Assembly: GCA_020080175.1 (NCBI GenBank)
Contig: JAGHQL010000033.1
Span: forward strand, 103,089 to 167,088
Source of the DNA: Glutinoglossum americanum
Lineage: Eukaryota > Ascomycota > Geoglossomycetes > Geoglossales > Geoglossaceae
Length of the DNA stretch: 64,000 nt
Direction of reading: 5' to 3'
The notes under the pieces were generated by a model. It worked only from the letters and a program-made list of their open reading frames with translations, was not told the DNA's origin and made no database searches. Positions 36,882 to 48,682 of this stretch are shown here, piece by piece (positions within the stretch are counted from its first letter, which is position 1; every line of letters begins with the position of its first letter). The position numbers and the translations under genes are program-made.

Positions 36882-38217
36882 TTAAAATATAGATATAGAC
36901 AAGAAGAGTGGTATGAAGCAACCGAGAAGCCTGGTGATGTTCCGATTAGGCCTATGGATAATGGAATTGCCGAGGGATTTTTTACTCGTTCTTGCGGGCT
37001 TTGAAGGCGAAGTACTCGACGGCGATGCCGAAATCGTGTTAACAGTCATTGCCTAAACCGAACCAGCAGCACAGCAGTCAGCGCACACGAGTAGATAGCA
37101 TAGAGAGAAACCCCTAGCCCAAGGAAAGGAGCAAAAACATCGCACCTTATCCAAGACGTGGATAACCCCGTTATTCGTAACGACGTTCGCCCTCACGACC
37201 CTCGCGTCGTTAAACCACACTAACCCCACCTGATCTACCGTGACCTTGATCGTGGTGTTTGCCCCTGAGATGAATGTCTGGCCATCTTGGAAGGTGGTGG
37301 TGTATTGTGGGCCGTCAATGATGTGCGCGCCGAGGAGGTTGGAGAGGGTGTGGATTTTGTCGGGATTGGTGGTAGATAAATCGGTGCCAATGAAAGTAGA
37401 TGGGGCGAGGCAGGTTATTCCTTGGTATGAGTTCCATTTGTCGGTTTTTCCGACATTGGAGACGGCAGTTGTGAGGTTTGTGAGGTTGACAGAGGCTATG
37501 GTCGTTGTGCAGTTTATGGGGAGGGTAAGGAATCTGATATTTTAGGTTTTAGGGCGTTAGTGGCTGCTTCTGAGGGGCTGGGTTGGGCGCATGTATCCTG
37601 TGGAGGATTTATAGACTTGGCACTTACGAGTCAACGATTTGGAATGTCCCTCCGTCCCAAGTCCCGTCAACGAGATCCATATTCGTAGAAGTTCCAGCAC
37701 CTGCGTTGACCGTAGCACCCACCCGAAGCTGCCTACCACTCAACCCTGACTCAACACCCCGCCCCAACTTTCCTGCTGCTCCCGCCGTCGTGATATATAC
37801 CACCTGCCCCGGACTGCCGATATTTGACTCGTCCAGCTTTCCCTTGCGGTTATACCTCGTATCTATCAGCTGAGTACCTACAACCGCACCCTTCTGCGCT
37901 GTCGCCCCGCTTTTCAAGGACTGGGAGTTCAAGGTCGCATTTAGCGTATGGTACTGCAGGGTGTTGATCAAGAGGTTCGGGTCAACTGCCTCGATGCTTT
38001 GCCCCGTTAGGGTTTGATATTGTAGGAAGGCAGTATTAGATGGCGCGAGGATGGTTTGGTTATGGCTGGTGGTGTTGAGGAGGGAGGCGGTTAAGGAGGT
38101 GTCATTGAGGAGGAGAGCGGTGAAGTTACTGAGTTGGGGATAGGCGGAGATGGCCTCGATGAAGGATTGGGAGTGGGTGAGGGGAGAGAGAAGGGCAAGT
38201 AGTAAGAGAAGTTGCAT
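36882..38217 (-). CDS. Secreted two-domain fasciclin (FAS1) protein with GPI-like tail
   Basis: Three exons: 38217-37628, 37533-37146, 37052-36882 (1149 nt, 382 aa); introns of 94 and 93 nt. A signal peptide (MQLLLLLALLSPLTHSQ) is followed by FAS1 domain 1 (about 20-200, with TILAPSNTAFLQYQ and NTLQYHTLNAT) and FAS1 domain 2 (about 200-326, with CLAPSTFIGTD, LSNLLGAHIID and the closing GVIHVLDK). The third exon gives a Ser/Thr/Pro-rich linker and a C-terminal hydrophobic run (LLGCFIPLFLSISIF) typical of a GPI-anchor signal. There are many N-glycosylation sites. Family knowledge: fungal fasciclin proteins sit at the plasma membrane or wall and mediate adhesion or vacuole-linked roles. The last exon rests on frame and GPI-tail plausibility and is the least certain part. 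Confidence 0.88.
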
Positions 38218-39586
38218 TCTCTTTCTTCTCTCCCTCTTTTTCTTGCTTTAAGCCCACGGCTAATATCGAAATCGTCGCCAATGGACGCGTGTCTTAGGTC
38301 ATTATTATTTATCTGGCGATGTTTGCTTTTTCGAGTGGCTGAGGTTGTCTTCGACCCTGCGCCCTCGTTTAAATCCTTCAGTTCGGTTCTGCGTCGGATA
38401 CGAGAGGGGGGCCGATGGATCGTCCGGGTATCTGGTGGCGGAAAGCGGTCGCGACTGGCGTTCGTGCTTTCCTTTTATGAGTGTGGACCTAAAATAAAAG
38501 AAAATACAATAGGGAATGAAACGAGGGCTAAATATTGGGAGATGAATAATAATATACTTGTTGTTTGGAAGACGTTGTGCTGCAAGACGTGTCGAGCTGA
38601 GTTCGGGTGGGCTTTTATGAGTGGGGCTATTACGCGTTTGGGTGTGCGCACCATATGATTTGCTTTCGGGTTTTGCCGTAAATACGATTTCCTGTTAGGA
38701 GAACGACTGGCCGGTTATACGCCAACCATGCATCCAAATAGAGTTCGCAGCTTTTATTGCGCCTATTGGAGGAAGGGATAAAGCCAAAATATTCGATTCA
38801 TCGTGTCATTGGTGGGCATCATATCGTGGGACTTGGCGCTATTTTTGAGACCTTTTCGCTAAGTTGACAGTGTGGGGCTATGTCTCTGATGGGTTTTCAT
38901 TGGGTGAAGCAGCATGTAAAAGCCAAGTAGCACCGTCCTGTCTTCAGCTATTATGCAAAGTGCTACGGCATCTACCGAGGACTGTTGAGGGCTGCCCTCT
39001 TTGCCCTAATTCTCCCTTCCACCTGGTTTCGAGCTCCCCAACAGCAGCTGAAAGTGGTCTTTCATGTTCAGCTTCTGGGTAGAGAGCGATTCTCTATTAG
39101 ATCATTGGCCATGGACCTGGCCTTGCTCTTCAGCGCAGCCAACCATATCTCGCTGTCTTCCTTATCTCTGGATGAGTTATAATCGTCATCGTGGATCGGC
39201 CTGGAAAAAGGTGCGGGATGAGATTTAGGCTTGACAGGCGGGACTTACGGTACGTAGTACAACGTACTACTCAGTAGTCGTGCTTTGCTACCCCGCTCTG
39301 ATCCGGGAGTGCTGCAGATTGCCTATTCAACAGCTCGAGGGTACGAGGCTGATCGCAGTGGAGACGAATTTAGGGTAAGGAAGATCTTGGGAGTTCTAAC
39401 AGTGATGGCAAATACCTCAACTTCTCACCTCCAGGTTACCACGGCGGCAAGAACATAATCGTCGTTCCACTTCAGCCTCGCAGCGCTCAGTCTCAAGCGG
39501 ATGCTAATAGTGATCGCGACTACCGGTCGCCTGTCTGTCTAAAATATAGCGGAAGCTGTATCCGTTCTCCTAGGCTAACCAGGTCA
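38218..39586. other. Intergenic, no supported gene
   Basis: About 1.4 kb between the fasciclin gene and the truncated STAND gene, holding the divergent 5' flanks of both. A cluster of gtacgtagtacaacgtactac near 39250 is a small imperfect palindrome. The open frame 38212-38658 has no recognisable domain. Confidence 0.45.
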
Positions 39587-40015
39587 ATGGAAACTCTCGC
39601 CGCTCTCGGTCTTGTCGGAAATATCGTCCAGTTCGTGGACTTCGGCGGCAAGCTGATATCAAAGTCGATCCAACTCTACCAATTCAGCGATGGAACGCTC
39701 GTGGAGAGCATCGACACTGGGACAGCGACGAATCACCTAGTTCTACTGAACGGAAAGATCAACGGTTCTGCACATGCCGCTGGCGATGTCGCGCTCCAGA
39801 AACTGTGTATACCATGTGGCGCTGTTGCGGTTGAATTGCTTGGGGCGTTGGATAGGTTAAAGATACGAGGCAAGCAAGAGAGATGGGAGGGTATGAGGAA
39901 GGTCATACGGAGCGTATGGAGCAAGGAGGATATTCGGGGGATGGAGAAACGGCTAGCGAGCTCTAGGGAGGAACTAAGCTTGCACGTTGTTGTGGACCTG
40001 AGGTGGGTACTGTGA
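39587..40015 (+). pseudogene. Orphan N-terminal domain of a STAND (NLR-like) protein
   Basis: A 142-codon frame starts METLAALGLVGNIVQFVDFG, the typical fungal STAND N-domain, and continues with a second hallmark region (RKVIRSVWSKEDIRGMEKRL, LASSREELSLHVVVDLR). At the conserved DLR the usual splice donor (AG then gtgggt) is present, but no NACHT exon follows within the next 3 kb; translation reads through to a stop. It is therefore a 5' fragment of a once larger gene, although a short standalone protein could still be made. Confidence 0.75.
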
Positions 40016-43000
40016 AGGCATAAGTTCGTCTGGTAGGTAGAAGGACGATTGGATTAAGTAGGTCGTGGGTGTGGTGGGTAAGAGAATGACTAACAACTAG
40101 ATTCTAGACTACGGTATAGAAATCACCGCCACAGTACTCCAGACCGTCGCTAAAGCAATTCACTTCAAAAGGGGAACTCTTGTGTGCGCAGTCACAAGGA
40201 GAATCCTAGCATGTTGGGGGTTAGCCTGCGTACTCTGAACATAGCAGAGGCGTAAAAATTGTAGTACACCCTCAAAACTCAACGTGAAGAATTAGCTTGA
40301 GGAGCTTTAAGGCGTTATGGCTGACTTTAACAAAGCATAGGATGGGGCCCAGAACGAGTCCCGAAAGTCTTGTGGAGGGCAAATTGACCACTAATTGGGA
40401 TAGCGTCTAGCTGTAATGGGTATTGCACATAGCTATATAATAAGCCATCGCAAGTGTCTACTAAAAGGGGTTGGGTTGGGCTGACTGCAACCCGATCTGG
40501 CAGACCTGGGCCAAAAATGTTGTTAGGCTGGAGCGCGCTATATAGCATAAAATGGATTGTATTGCTTGCCGGCTTGCCATATTAAAACGGGGGCACCCTC
40601 GCAGTGTTTATATGCTTCTTGATACCACCGGCAAGGTGGCCATGGGCATTGGCCTGCTGCCACATGCCGCCGCTGCCAAGGAAATAGCCAAGAGGCTTCC
40701 AAAGCACTGAACGAAGGACCGCTGAAGTATGGCGGTCTCCTTATATATATGATAAAGCTCATCGTGAGCGAAAAGCAAGAACTCGAGAAATGTTTGCATT
40801 GCGAAGGTGACCAGCCGAAGGATTGCTAACCTCCTCCCTGATCGGGAAGGGTATGTGTCATGGCTGAAGGATTGGATGTCATGAACACCTCGTATATGGT
40901 GTTTCATGACCTTGCCCGGACCTCATGCGGTCAGTGGTCGTGGTCTTGGTCCTTGAGCCAAGGCCAGATGCTCGAAAGAAGGTGTTATGGCCAATTGCAA
41001 TTGGTCAAATAGCCACAATAGCTATCCGGCTCCGCCGGTGTGTGCCATGGAAAGCTCTGCGAACTAGCAAGGACGCTGGACTTCCAACACAAAACCCGGG
41101 CTTTACAGCCCATCCGTGCGCGGAAGCGGAGTCTGGAGCGCGTTTGCTTAGCTTGTTAAAGCCCTCCACCACCCTGGGACGACCTAGTAGGCAGGGTATA
41201 GGTCGATGTCCGGTTCTGCGGAAATGGCTAGTTGCTCAGGTTCTTGGTATTTCTCGAGCGATTACCAAGGGGGAAGCGTTAGTTGGAGGAGGTTAGTTGA
41301 ACATTGAGCTTAGATTCGGACGGATATGGAATAACAGCTCACCGTTGGTGCATTGCCCTAAATGATGAACGAAACCAACTATATTGCCTATATACAAGTG
41401 TACAAATATTTCTCAATTTCTGGGCGGTAGCTCGGTGACCTGGGTGAGGGCGGGGAGCTATTGGACTTCTGGCGCGAATGTCTTCACGGACATTCCGCTT
41501 GTCTTCGAAGACATTTCCTTTTTCGGCTAGCGCGTTGATTCTAATGCCGCAGTCCTATCGTGGAGTATATTATTGGGCCTCTTTGCACCAGTTCCAGCAA
41601 ACCACCAAGAGAAGTAATACAGGTAGACAAACGGGCAGGCGAAGCGGTTGGAGCGGTTGCCCGAACCGAGTGGCTCAGCCATAGAGTCTTTCCGTCATCC
41701 AACGTAGACTCAATTTATTCCCGAGGATCGAGGCCCAGAGGGAAGGAAGAAGCATGGCTATTATGAAACAAGTTTGAAACAAACCTACGTAGGACCTGGT
41801 GCCGTGATGATCCTGTTCACCAAGTCGGGATCACCGAATAAGTCAGCCTTAGTTACCCATGCTTTAGCCGCGCGCCCAGGAAGAAGCCTCGCTAACGTGC
41901 TCATCGAGTTGTGCCAATTGATACGATATGGTTCAGGCGTCACCTGAGGCATCTTTCTCGGTCGGCATTAAAGCAGGAGTTCAACCAGTGGGTAGAAGGA
42001 TGACGAATTGGAATAGGGTGCCTTGCCCGGACGGCATTTATAATAGACAAGAGCCTATATGTAGGCATAAAATACCTTCCACAGTGTCCACATTCTCGAG
42101 GTAGGAAAGTTGCGGAGAAAAAGGTCCATTTGAAGGGGGATGCATGGGTGTGGGACCTCGATCAGTCATACCTAACCGGTGAACGAAGGGAGAGCACGGC
42201 TGCTGGCTGGATGGGCATATATCGCCGCATAAGTCGTTAGGGCATCGTTAATAGAGTAAAAGGGATCGTCTTCTGGGACACGTGCGCAGCCGCGTTCTCG
42301 TCTTTCAAAGCCTCAGCCTCGCCTCCTGAGAAACTTGAAGGAAAATCTTATCCCGTAAAGGGCGGGCACAATTAAAGACTTAGAGTCACCTATGACTACA
42401 GGAAGCTTGCAGCCTCTAGAGTCAGTTGTTGCATGTAAGTATGTAGGCAAGCACAAGCATGCATATGAACTCCCCGTGGACGGCTGGAGCCCAACGGTTC
42501 GGGTACTTACACCTTCTGCAACTTGGCATTAGATCATCGCCCTACTAAGGCTGCACCGGTGACACCTATGTCGCCTGGGCCGCCCCTCGCCAAAATCTTG
42601 GTGGCGGCGTCATTGTCCAGGTTGTTGCCTTTTAGAAGGGCAGAATCTGGCTTGCGCTATACCAACCATATCTCCCTTTCGCACGGCAAAATAAACCGAC
42701 CGGACTTATAAAATTCTAAGAAAGTGAGTGTGCCCACTGGCTGTTTTGTGGAAATTGGGATTGTCCATACGTGCGTATCGAAAAGAGTTTGCTGTAGCTG
42801 GTGTCGCTATCCTCAGGCCAATCCTCAGGCCAACAATCGAGGCGCGGGTGGTGGCCACCATGGATGAGCTGTGGCACGGTAATTCCGTAAATGAGCAAGC
42901 GAGCTTCATCGGCTTCGGCGTCTCCAGGGCATGTGATGCACCAAATACATAGGTATATACCTTATGGAGTAGTCTAAGGTAGAATGCATAGTGTTGGCTC

Positions 43001-43540
43001 ATCTAGATTAAGGCACATGGATGGGTAGAATAGCTAATGAAGGGGGTGAGAATCTGGGGTAAACCCGTCAGCCGAAGACGCGCTCGTGTCGAACCGTTGT
43101 AACTTCGCATGCGTTGCCAAAGCACTCGTTTATGCATAGCCACGCTGGGGGCCCCCAAAGGCGGCAACACCGAGTCCAGGCAGCGCGCCGATACCAAGAC
43201 AATGAATGACTGTTAAGCAAGGGATTCAGAATCATTGGTTGTATTGGAAAATACCCTACGGATAGTAGCTCGGTAGGGTAGATCGACAGCCTTCATCCAA
43301 TAAAATATTACATGCTAGGACCCGAAGGAAATATCGCATAAACCAACAAACATAGCCTCGTATTTTGCCTTGTGCCGCGCTGTGCCGCATAGGCAGTATA
43401 CACCAATAACTTGTAGCCCGATCTGCCTTGAGCCGCGTAAGTGGCTGTACGATGGACAAATATTAAAGTACCTGTCCCTTTCGACTTTTGGGGAATATCG
43501 GGCAGAAAAGGAGACACTACGATTTGACCTGTCATCCAAA
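40016..43540. other. Long intergenic region with unassigned decayed sequence
   Basis: 3.5 kb without a supportable gene. Open but domain-less frames occur on the minus strand at 40327-40907 (one island reads LQPNNIFGPGLPDRVAVSP) and on the plus strand at 40925-41296; the minus-strand islands look like parts of one decayed gene separated by frameshifts, but I cannot name it. The rest (41300-43500) shows no coding signal. Confidence 0.4.
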
Positions 43541-45004
43541 ATGAATCCCTACGGAAACAGCAATGTTTTGGTCGCGTCTCCTGCATCGTCACCAACCACC
43601 CTGGGTAACACATGGTCTGTGATCTCGCCCACACAAGAGTACATCACCAAATTGTGCTCTCTTGTCCACCCCGTCGATACACTGGGGAAAAGCCGATATG
43701 TAACGCGCCCTCTCACGGCTGAGGAATTATTGGCGAAGCGGAGGTGTGAGAATTGTGGTCGTAAGTTTCCCCATACCGGAGCCAAATGACCCCCACTCCT
43801 TGCAGACTTTAGGACAAAAACCTGGCTAATTTACATGAAGAGCGCAAGAAAAAACAAAAGGAAAAGCCGCCTGCGGCACCCTCGACAAGATGCTATAACT
43901 GCAAAGGATCAGGGCACTATTCGCCCGCGTGCCAGTCGCCGGATGTGGGTATCGAGCAGCGGCAGCGGAACAAGGCAGAAATCCAGAGAGAGAATCGGCA
44001 AAAGACCCAGGAGGGTAGTAGCACACCTGTCGAGCTTAGCGATAGCTCCACTTTGGGCATGCAGCTCGGGGTGGCTATGATCGGTGGAGAGACATCTCTG
44101 GAGGTGCTTAAGCAGGAACAGCAGGAGCGGAACGAAAGGAAGAAAGCCGTTTGTCAGTATCATTTTGGGGAAGTGGTTAATAAGGTCGGTTTATTCCTCA
44201 AATAAACACCTGGGGTGAAACCTCTAGTTCGTTACCCCGGAAACTGACTCATACATTGCATTTCGTAATGTCCAGTATTTCACATGTTGCTTTGGACATA
44301 CCTCCTCCGACGGCTGCATTCTATCCGACCAACACTCGTTTGCACCAGATGCGTCGGGCTACCTTGAACATGAGTGGAAGTTCCATTCCACCCCGACTCC
44401 GCGCCCTCAGCCCGCCGCCAGGCTCGGTGTTACCTCTAACCGGAGCCGCCGCCGCCTGGGTAGTGTTATCCCGAGCCAGGAACATCGGCTCGCCATCGCC
44501 CTCGATTGCGAGATGGGCACGGCCCAATCCAGGAACTCAGAGCTCATTCGCCTCACCGTCGTTGATTTCTTCACTGGCGCTACCTTGATCGACTCCCTTG
44601 TTGTCCCTTCGGTCCCCATGTTGCATTACAACACACGCTACTCTGGCGTCACGTTCGCCATGATGCGGGAAGCCTCTCGCTCCGGAAACTGCATCCGGGG
44701 TAGGGATGCGGCGAGGGAGGCGCTGTGGCGTTTTGTGGGGCCTGAGACGGTAGTGGTATTACATGGAGGAGAAAATGATACGATAGCGTTGAGGTGGATG
44801 TGTGGGAAGGTTGTGGATACGTTTTTACTTGCAGGGAATATGAAGGAGGGCAAGATAAAGGGAGGGAGGAGCCTAAAGAATTTGAATTTGGAGTTGCTGG
44901 GGAGAAACGTACAGATGGGCAGGAAGGGCCATGATAGTTTGGAGGATGCACTAGCAACGAGGGAGTTGGCGAATTGGTTTATAGAGAGGGGTGAAACCTT
45001 GTGA
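43541..45004 (+). CDS. DEDDh RNA exonuclease (REXO/RNase T-like) with zinc-binding N-terminus
   Basis: Three exons: 43541-43760, 43841-44184, 44276-45004 (1293 nt, 430 aa). Exon 1 ends in a CxxC (RRCENCG, Cys69 and Cys72). Exon 2 carries a CCHC zinc knuckle (CYNCKGSGHYSPAC) and ends at CQYHFGEVVNK; exon 3 continues with FTCCFGHTSSDGC, completing the Cys/His module that precedes the catalytic domain in this family. The exonuclease core shows all DEDDh residues: Asp265 and Glu267 (ALDCEMG), Asp356 (GGENDT), His407 and Asp412 (GHDSLED). Family knowledge: 3'-5' exonucleases of this group trim rRNA, snRNA and tRNA. The first acceptor is uncertain: the stronger-looking CAG at 43805 shifts the frame and destroys the zinc knuckle, so the AAG acceptor at 43840 was chosen. 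The 3' exon is certain. Confidence 0.85.
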
Positions 45005-45635
45005 GGATAGGACCCAAGCGGTGTGGGGAGCAAGCTTGCGGCAGGGGAAATCGGAGCTGGCGAAGGGATGCTAAAGATCTAGAACGGACATTAGTAGGGA
45101 TAGGGGCTTTTGGACTAAGATTCTCATTCTGCCTGCTTGAGGCCAAATTGAATATACTGCGTAAGGGTTGTTAGTCATTTGCTAGTCGGAAGGAGGGAGG
45201 ATTAAATAAACGATTGCTCTGACAATGCCACAAGTATTCCGCAAGGCACTATGCGTGTTATGAACAACACAACGCGACAGGGGATAGGTGAGATCGCTTT
45301 GTATTGGATTAAAATAAACGTCGGAGAGTTGCTAAATCCGTTCTTGCGGGGAGCGGGGGTATACTTGGTTTTGGCCATCGATCGGCTGGAACAGCTAAGG
45401 TGTAGTTTGCCGCTATGTATGACCGCCGATTCCGCTAGGCACAAGCTGATCGTCCTGACTGAGTTTATCTTTATGGAGCCAGCTCACCAGCTAAGCTTCC
45501 TCCAGCATCGCTTCACACAAACATTGATTGAGCGAAAGGAGAAATAGCCGGGTAGAATATATTTCCTCTCCCAGTACAAAATTTCCTCAAGTACCTATAA
45601 ACAGCAAAGTAGAACACTCTGACCCCGGCGCACCC
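45005..45635. other. Intergenic between convergent genes
   Basis: The 3' flanks of the exonuclease (plus) and the flavodoxin gene (minus). A 98-codon plus-strand ATG frame at 45251-45547 is open but has no recognisable domain, and the opposite strand is open as well. Confidence 0.45.
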
Positions 45636-46178
45636 TTAAGCATTAACGTCCACCTGTGCACTACCATCCCCCTTTAAATCACCCACAATCTCCTCATCCA
45701 CCCACTTCTCAATATCCGACCAATCCCTAAGATCCCCAAACCTTCCCCCAAAGACCCTGAAAATCGTTCTCAGAATGCCCGGCATCAGCTCCGGCTGCAC
45801 CACGCCCGAGAACAGCTTATGGCTCTTGGGATGTACGTCATGGCTGACGGCATCGGCCATCTTAGCCTCTTCGAGCTCCGCGCCTTTTTTCCGGAAGATG
45901 CTTGGGAGCGCGTCAGCCATGCCGACACTGAAGGCCCACAGTGGGCGCTTGGATAGAGCTTCGGAGTGTTTGTGGATAAAGTCGGTGGCTTCGGGGAGCC
46001 AGGCTCCCGAGTGGATGGCGCTGCCGACTATGATTGCGTCGTAGTCGTTGACCTGCCCGATTCCGCCTATAGTACGGCAGTCAGTCGAGCCGATGGAAGG
46101 GGGGATTCGGGTCGAGATTCGTTCGGCGATTTCTTTTGTCGAGCCTTGGGCGCTCGCGTAGGCGACAAGGATCTTCAT
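45636..46178 (-). CDS. Flavodoxin-domain protein (FMN-dependent, HemG-like)
   Basis: A single-exon gene of 180 aa starting at ATG 46178. The N-terminus MKILVAYASAQGSTKEIA is the FMN phosphate-binding loop of flavodoxins, followed by DYDAIIVGSAIHSGAWLPEA and the aromatic/glycine loops LWAFSVGMAD. The length matches short flavodoxin and menaquinone-dependent protoporphyrinogen oxidase-like proteins. Family knowledge: they bind FMN and transfer electrons; the partner is unknown. There is no signal peptide and no membrane segment, so it is probably soluble in the cytosol. It is convergent with the exonuclease gene. Confidence 0.88.
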   Translation of the reverse strand: MKILVAYASAQGSTKEIAERISTRIPPSIGSTDCRTIGGIGQVNDYDAIIVGSAIHSGAWLPEATDFIHKHSEALSKRPLWAFSVGMADALPSIFRKKGAELEEAKMADAVSHDVHPKSHKLFSGVVQPELMPGILRTIFRVFGGRFGDLRDWSDIEKWVDEEIVGDLKGDGSAQVDVNA

Positions 46179-47121
46179 TTTGTGATGGACTGCTTTGTGA
46201 TATCTCTATCGTTGCTGGTGGCAAGCTATTACTCGCTGAGGGCAGATAAGAGACGAGAGGTGGATTCCGTTGGCAGTCTTCGAGTTTGTGGTGGCCGAAT
46301 TCTCGGTATTGTACTCGACTCACGATAAAATTGTCTGTCTTTAAACGATGGTCTAAGGCGTTAGCTTTGTATATGTAGGGGTTCCGACAAATCCAATTCT
46401 TCGAATGCTAGGCTTAGTTCAAGGGTGATGGCCAAAAGTCTTCCAATCATTGACTGTCTTATCGATTTTCTGGCCGAGGGGCTCATGATTTTGCGTTCGC
46501 GATGACGTCATAATCGCTCGTGTTCGATGGGCTGATGGCTCCACTGTCACGCCACAATGCGATCAAGTACACTCAATGGCGGGCCGTGATAAATTATTCC
46601 TGTCTAACGGCTCCTCTTCCCTGAGAATCTTAGGGGCGCGTAGGGATGTCTTCTCTACACATGGTGACATTTAGTCATATCCATGCCGTTAAGACCGAGC
46701 CACTTACTTTCCTCATTTGATCCATTAGTGACCAAAGAATCTCCCACGTGGTGGGAGACACACGAGAATGAGATTACCTCGAAACACTAGTCTACAACGA
46801 CGGATTTACGTGGAGGCTAAGTGCTAGGGTTAAAAGTATGAATACAACTTTAATGAAAATTTCGAGACGCCTCATACAATTATGTCTAGCGACTCATATA
46901 CAGCCATCGCACAAGGTAGTACAAACGGTCGGCCACTGGCGCTGCCAAGGCTGCCTGCCTCACAGGCTCGCATATTCTGACTTATTCTACGAGCTTCCTG
47001 GCTCCCTCCGGTTATGAATCTTTCGTTTTGCCTTCGCTCATTAGTTACACCCTAAGCCGCTAGATAGCTAGGTGCTATGAAGCAGATTTTTCGGCTTTAA
47101 ACGCTCACCTATTGTTAGATT
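46179..47121. other. Intergenic, no supported gene
   Basis: The 5' flank of the flavodoxin gene and sequence up to a decayed STAND gene. I see stops in all frames and no RNA gene. Confidence 0.45.
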
Positions 47122-48536
47122 ATAGGACCGCTCAGCACCACGGGCAGCGTTATCGCTATCATCCAGATCGTAGATGAAATCATCTCTTTTGCAAGGGGTA
47201 TATCGCCTCAGCGAGAGATGCACCTAGAGATCTGCGGATAATTACGATAGAAGCCGAAAGTGTTAAGAGCGTTCTAGGAGTCCTTCAACCGTTGGTTAGG
47301 GTTCGTTATCCTTGCAAAGCTTGACGACTCAGAGGGGCCGCTCGCGGGCTGTAGAGAGGCATTGATGCAACTCGAAAAACTACTTCCTAAGCCACGAGGC
47401 GATCCAGCCGATGCAGGACGTAGGAAAGCTTTTGTTGCTCTCGGCAAATCTAGCTTGGCCTTTCAAGAAAACAAAGTTCGGAAGTTTCTTGAAGATATCG
47501 GGTGCCACAAGGCGTTAATTTCTCTTACATTGACAACGGACTCAGCGTAAGTTTACGCCATTCTTTTGGGGTTCAGGACACAGGTCCAGGCGCCCAAGCA
47601 ACGTAAAGTGGATCCGCTCCGTTTGAACCTGTTGCACGTCCAAGTCTGCGGTGTTAAAGCTTCCGCTTGACACATCAGCCAACCGAAGCTCATTTCCACC
47701 TAGTGGAAAGGATATTACCTGCTCTACGAGCAGCTGCTTTGGACGCTCGACTAGCGCAAAATCGATTCTCTTTATGCACGACATAAAGTTAATCGAAAGC
47801 AATGTAGAGCGTTTGAATGACTGGCTGAGTGGTGTGTACAAAGAGCCCCGTTCTTCTGGCCAGGGAAATCGCCAATACTGCTGGTGAGCAGACGCAGAAC
47901 GTGAATCCATATTCAAGTGGCTCGTAGCTCACGACTCCTAACCAATGTACAATGGCTCTTGTGACCTTCATGAACCCCAAACGGAAGAATGGTTGATTCA
48001 TCCACTGGAATATGATGGTTGGCTGGGGGGCGATGAGAAATTCTTGTGGCTCTATGAAATTCCTGGGAGTGGGAAGGCGGTGCTGGCTTCTTTTGTCATT
48101 GAAGAGGTTAAGAAATTCTGCAGTACGTCTGGTTTTGTCGGTACCGGCTGGGCATACTACTATTTCTGGTACAAACGGGAAAAAGGCGAAGCCCCTCAAT
48201 TCCTTCGTTGGGTAATTAATCGGCTCTGCGGCCGATCGAAGTATATCCCAGCAAAGGTCCACGCGATCTACAACGATGGAGGTGAGCCTACAACGAGCCT
48301 CATGGGTGCCCTTGCCGCGATCCTCGAGAGATTCCAGCGCGTCTGCCTTGTGCTGGACGCTAGATGAATCATCCGGTAGGCAAAGGCTGCTGAGTGCGCT
48401 AATTGGGATTGCCGGCGAGCCACCCCCTAGCAGGCAGTATGTCGTTGCTGCGGTAAATGGCTGGAACGGGTTATTGCAGACCCCACTAATTCTCCAAATC
48501 TGGCAACGTCTCACTGGCAACAGAGTAACTCTCTAA
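47122..48536 (+). pseudogene. Decayed STAND (NACHT) NLR-like gene
   Basis: Islands of a STAND protein in order: IGPLSTTGSVIAIIQIVDEI from 47122 (start codon now ATA), then stops; EALMQLEKLLPKPRGDP to KALISLTLTTDSA at 47362-47550 ending at a plausible donor; ESNVERLNDWLSGVYK near 47795-47845; and the NACHT P-loop half at 47945-48367 (KFLWLYEIPGSGKAVLASFV, APQFLRWVINRLC, RVCLVLDA). Walker A reads GSGKA, lacking the Ser/Thr that contacts nucleotide and Mg. At the Walker B end a length change (about 48358) breaks the frame: LVLDA runs into a stop, while LDESSGRQRLLSALIGIAG continues in another frame to 48536. No winged helix or sensor repeats remain. It is non-functional as an NTPase. Confidence 0.85.
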
Positions 48537-48682
48537 GGGCAGACCTTTTACCGTATTTGGGAAATGAAATCTAGATAATCGCCCCCTACTCCGGAGGAAG
48601 CCCGAAAGGTGGGGAAAAGTATACCTACCACAAGGTGAGACTGCTCTGTCGAAGCAAAACGCCTACGACGATCTAAACCTAC

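Noticed and set aside
43761-43805. Use of the CAG acceptor at 43805 in the exonuclease gene
   Set aside because: It shifts the frame, replaces the CCHC knuckle by a basic low-complexity sequence, and does not join in frame to exon 3.
45251-45547. 98-codon ATG frame on the plus strand
   Set aside because: No recognisable domain, the opposite strand is equally open, and it lies in the 3' flank between two convergent genes.
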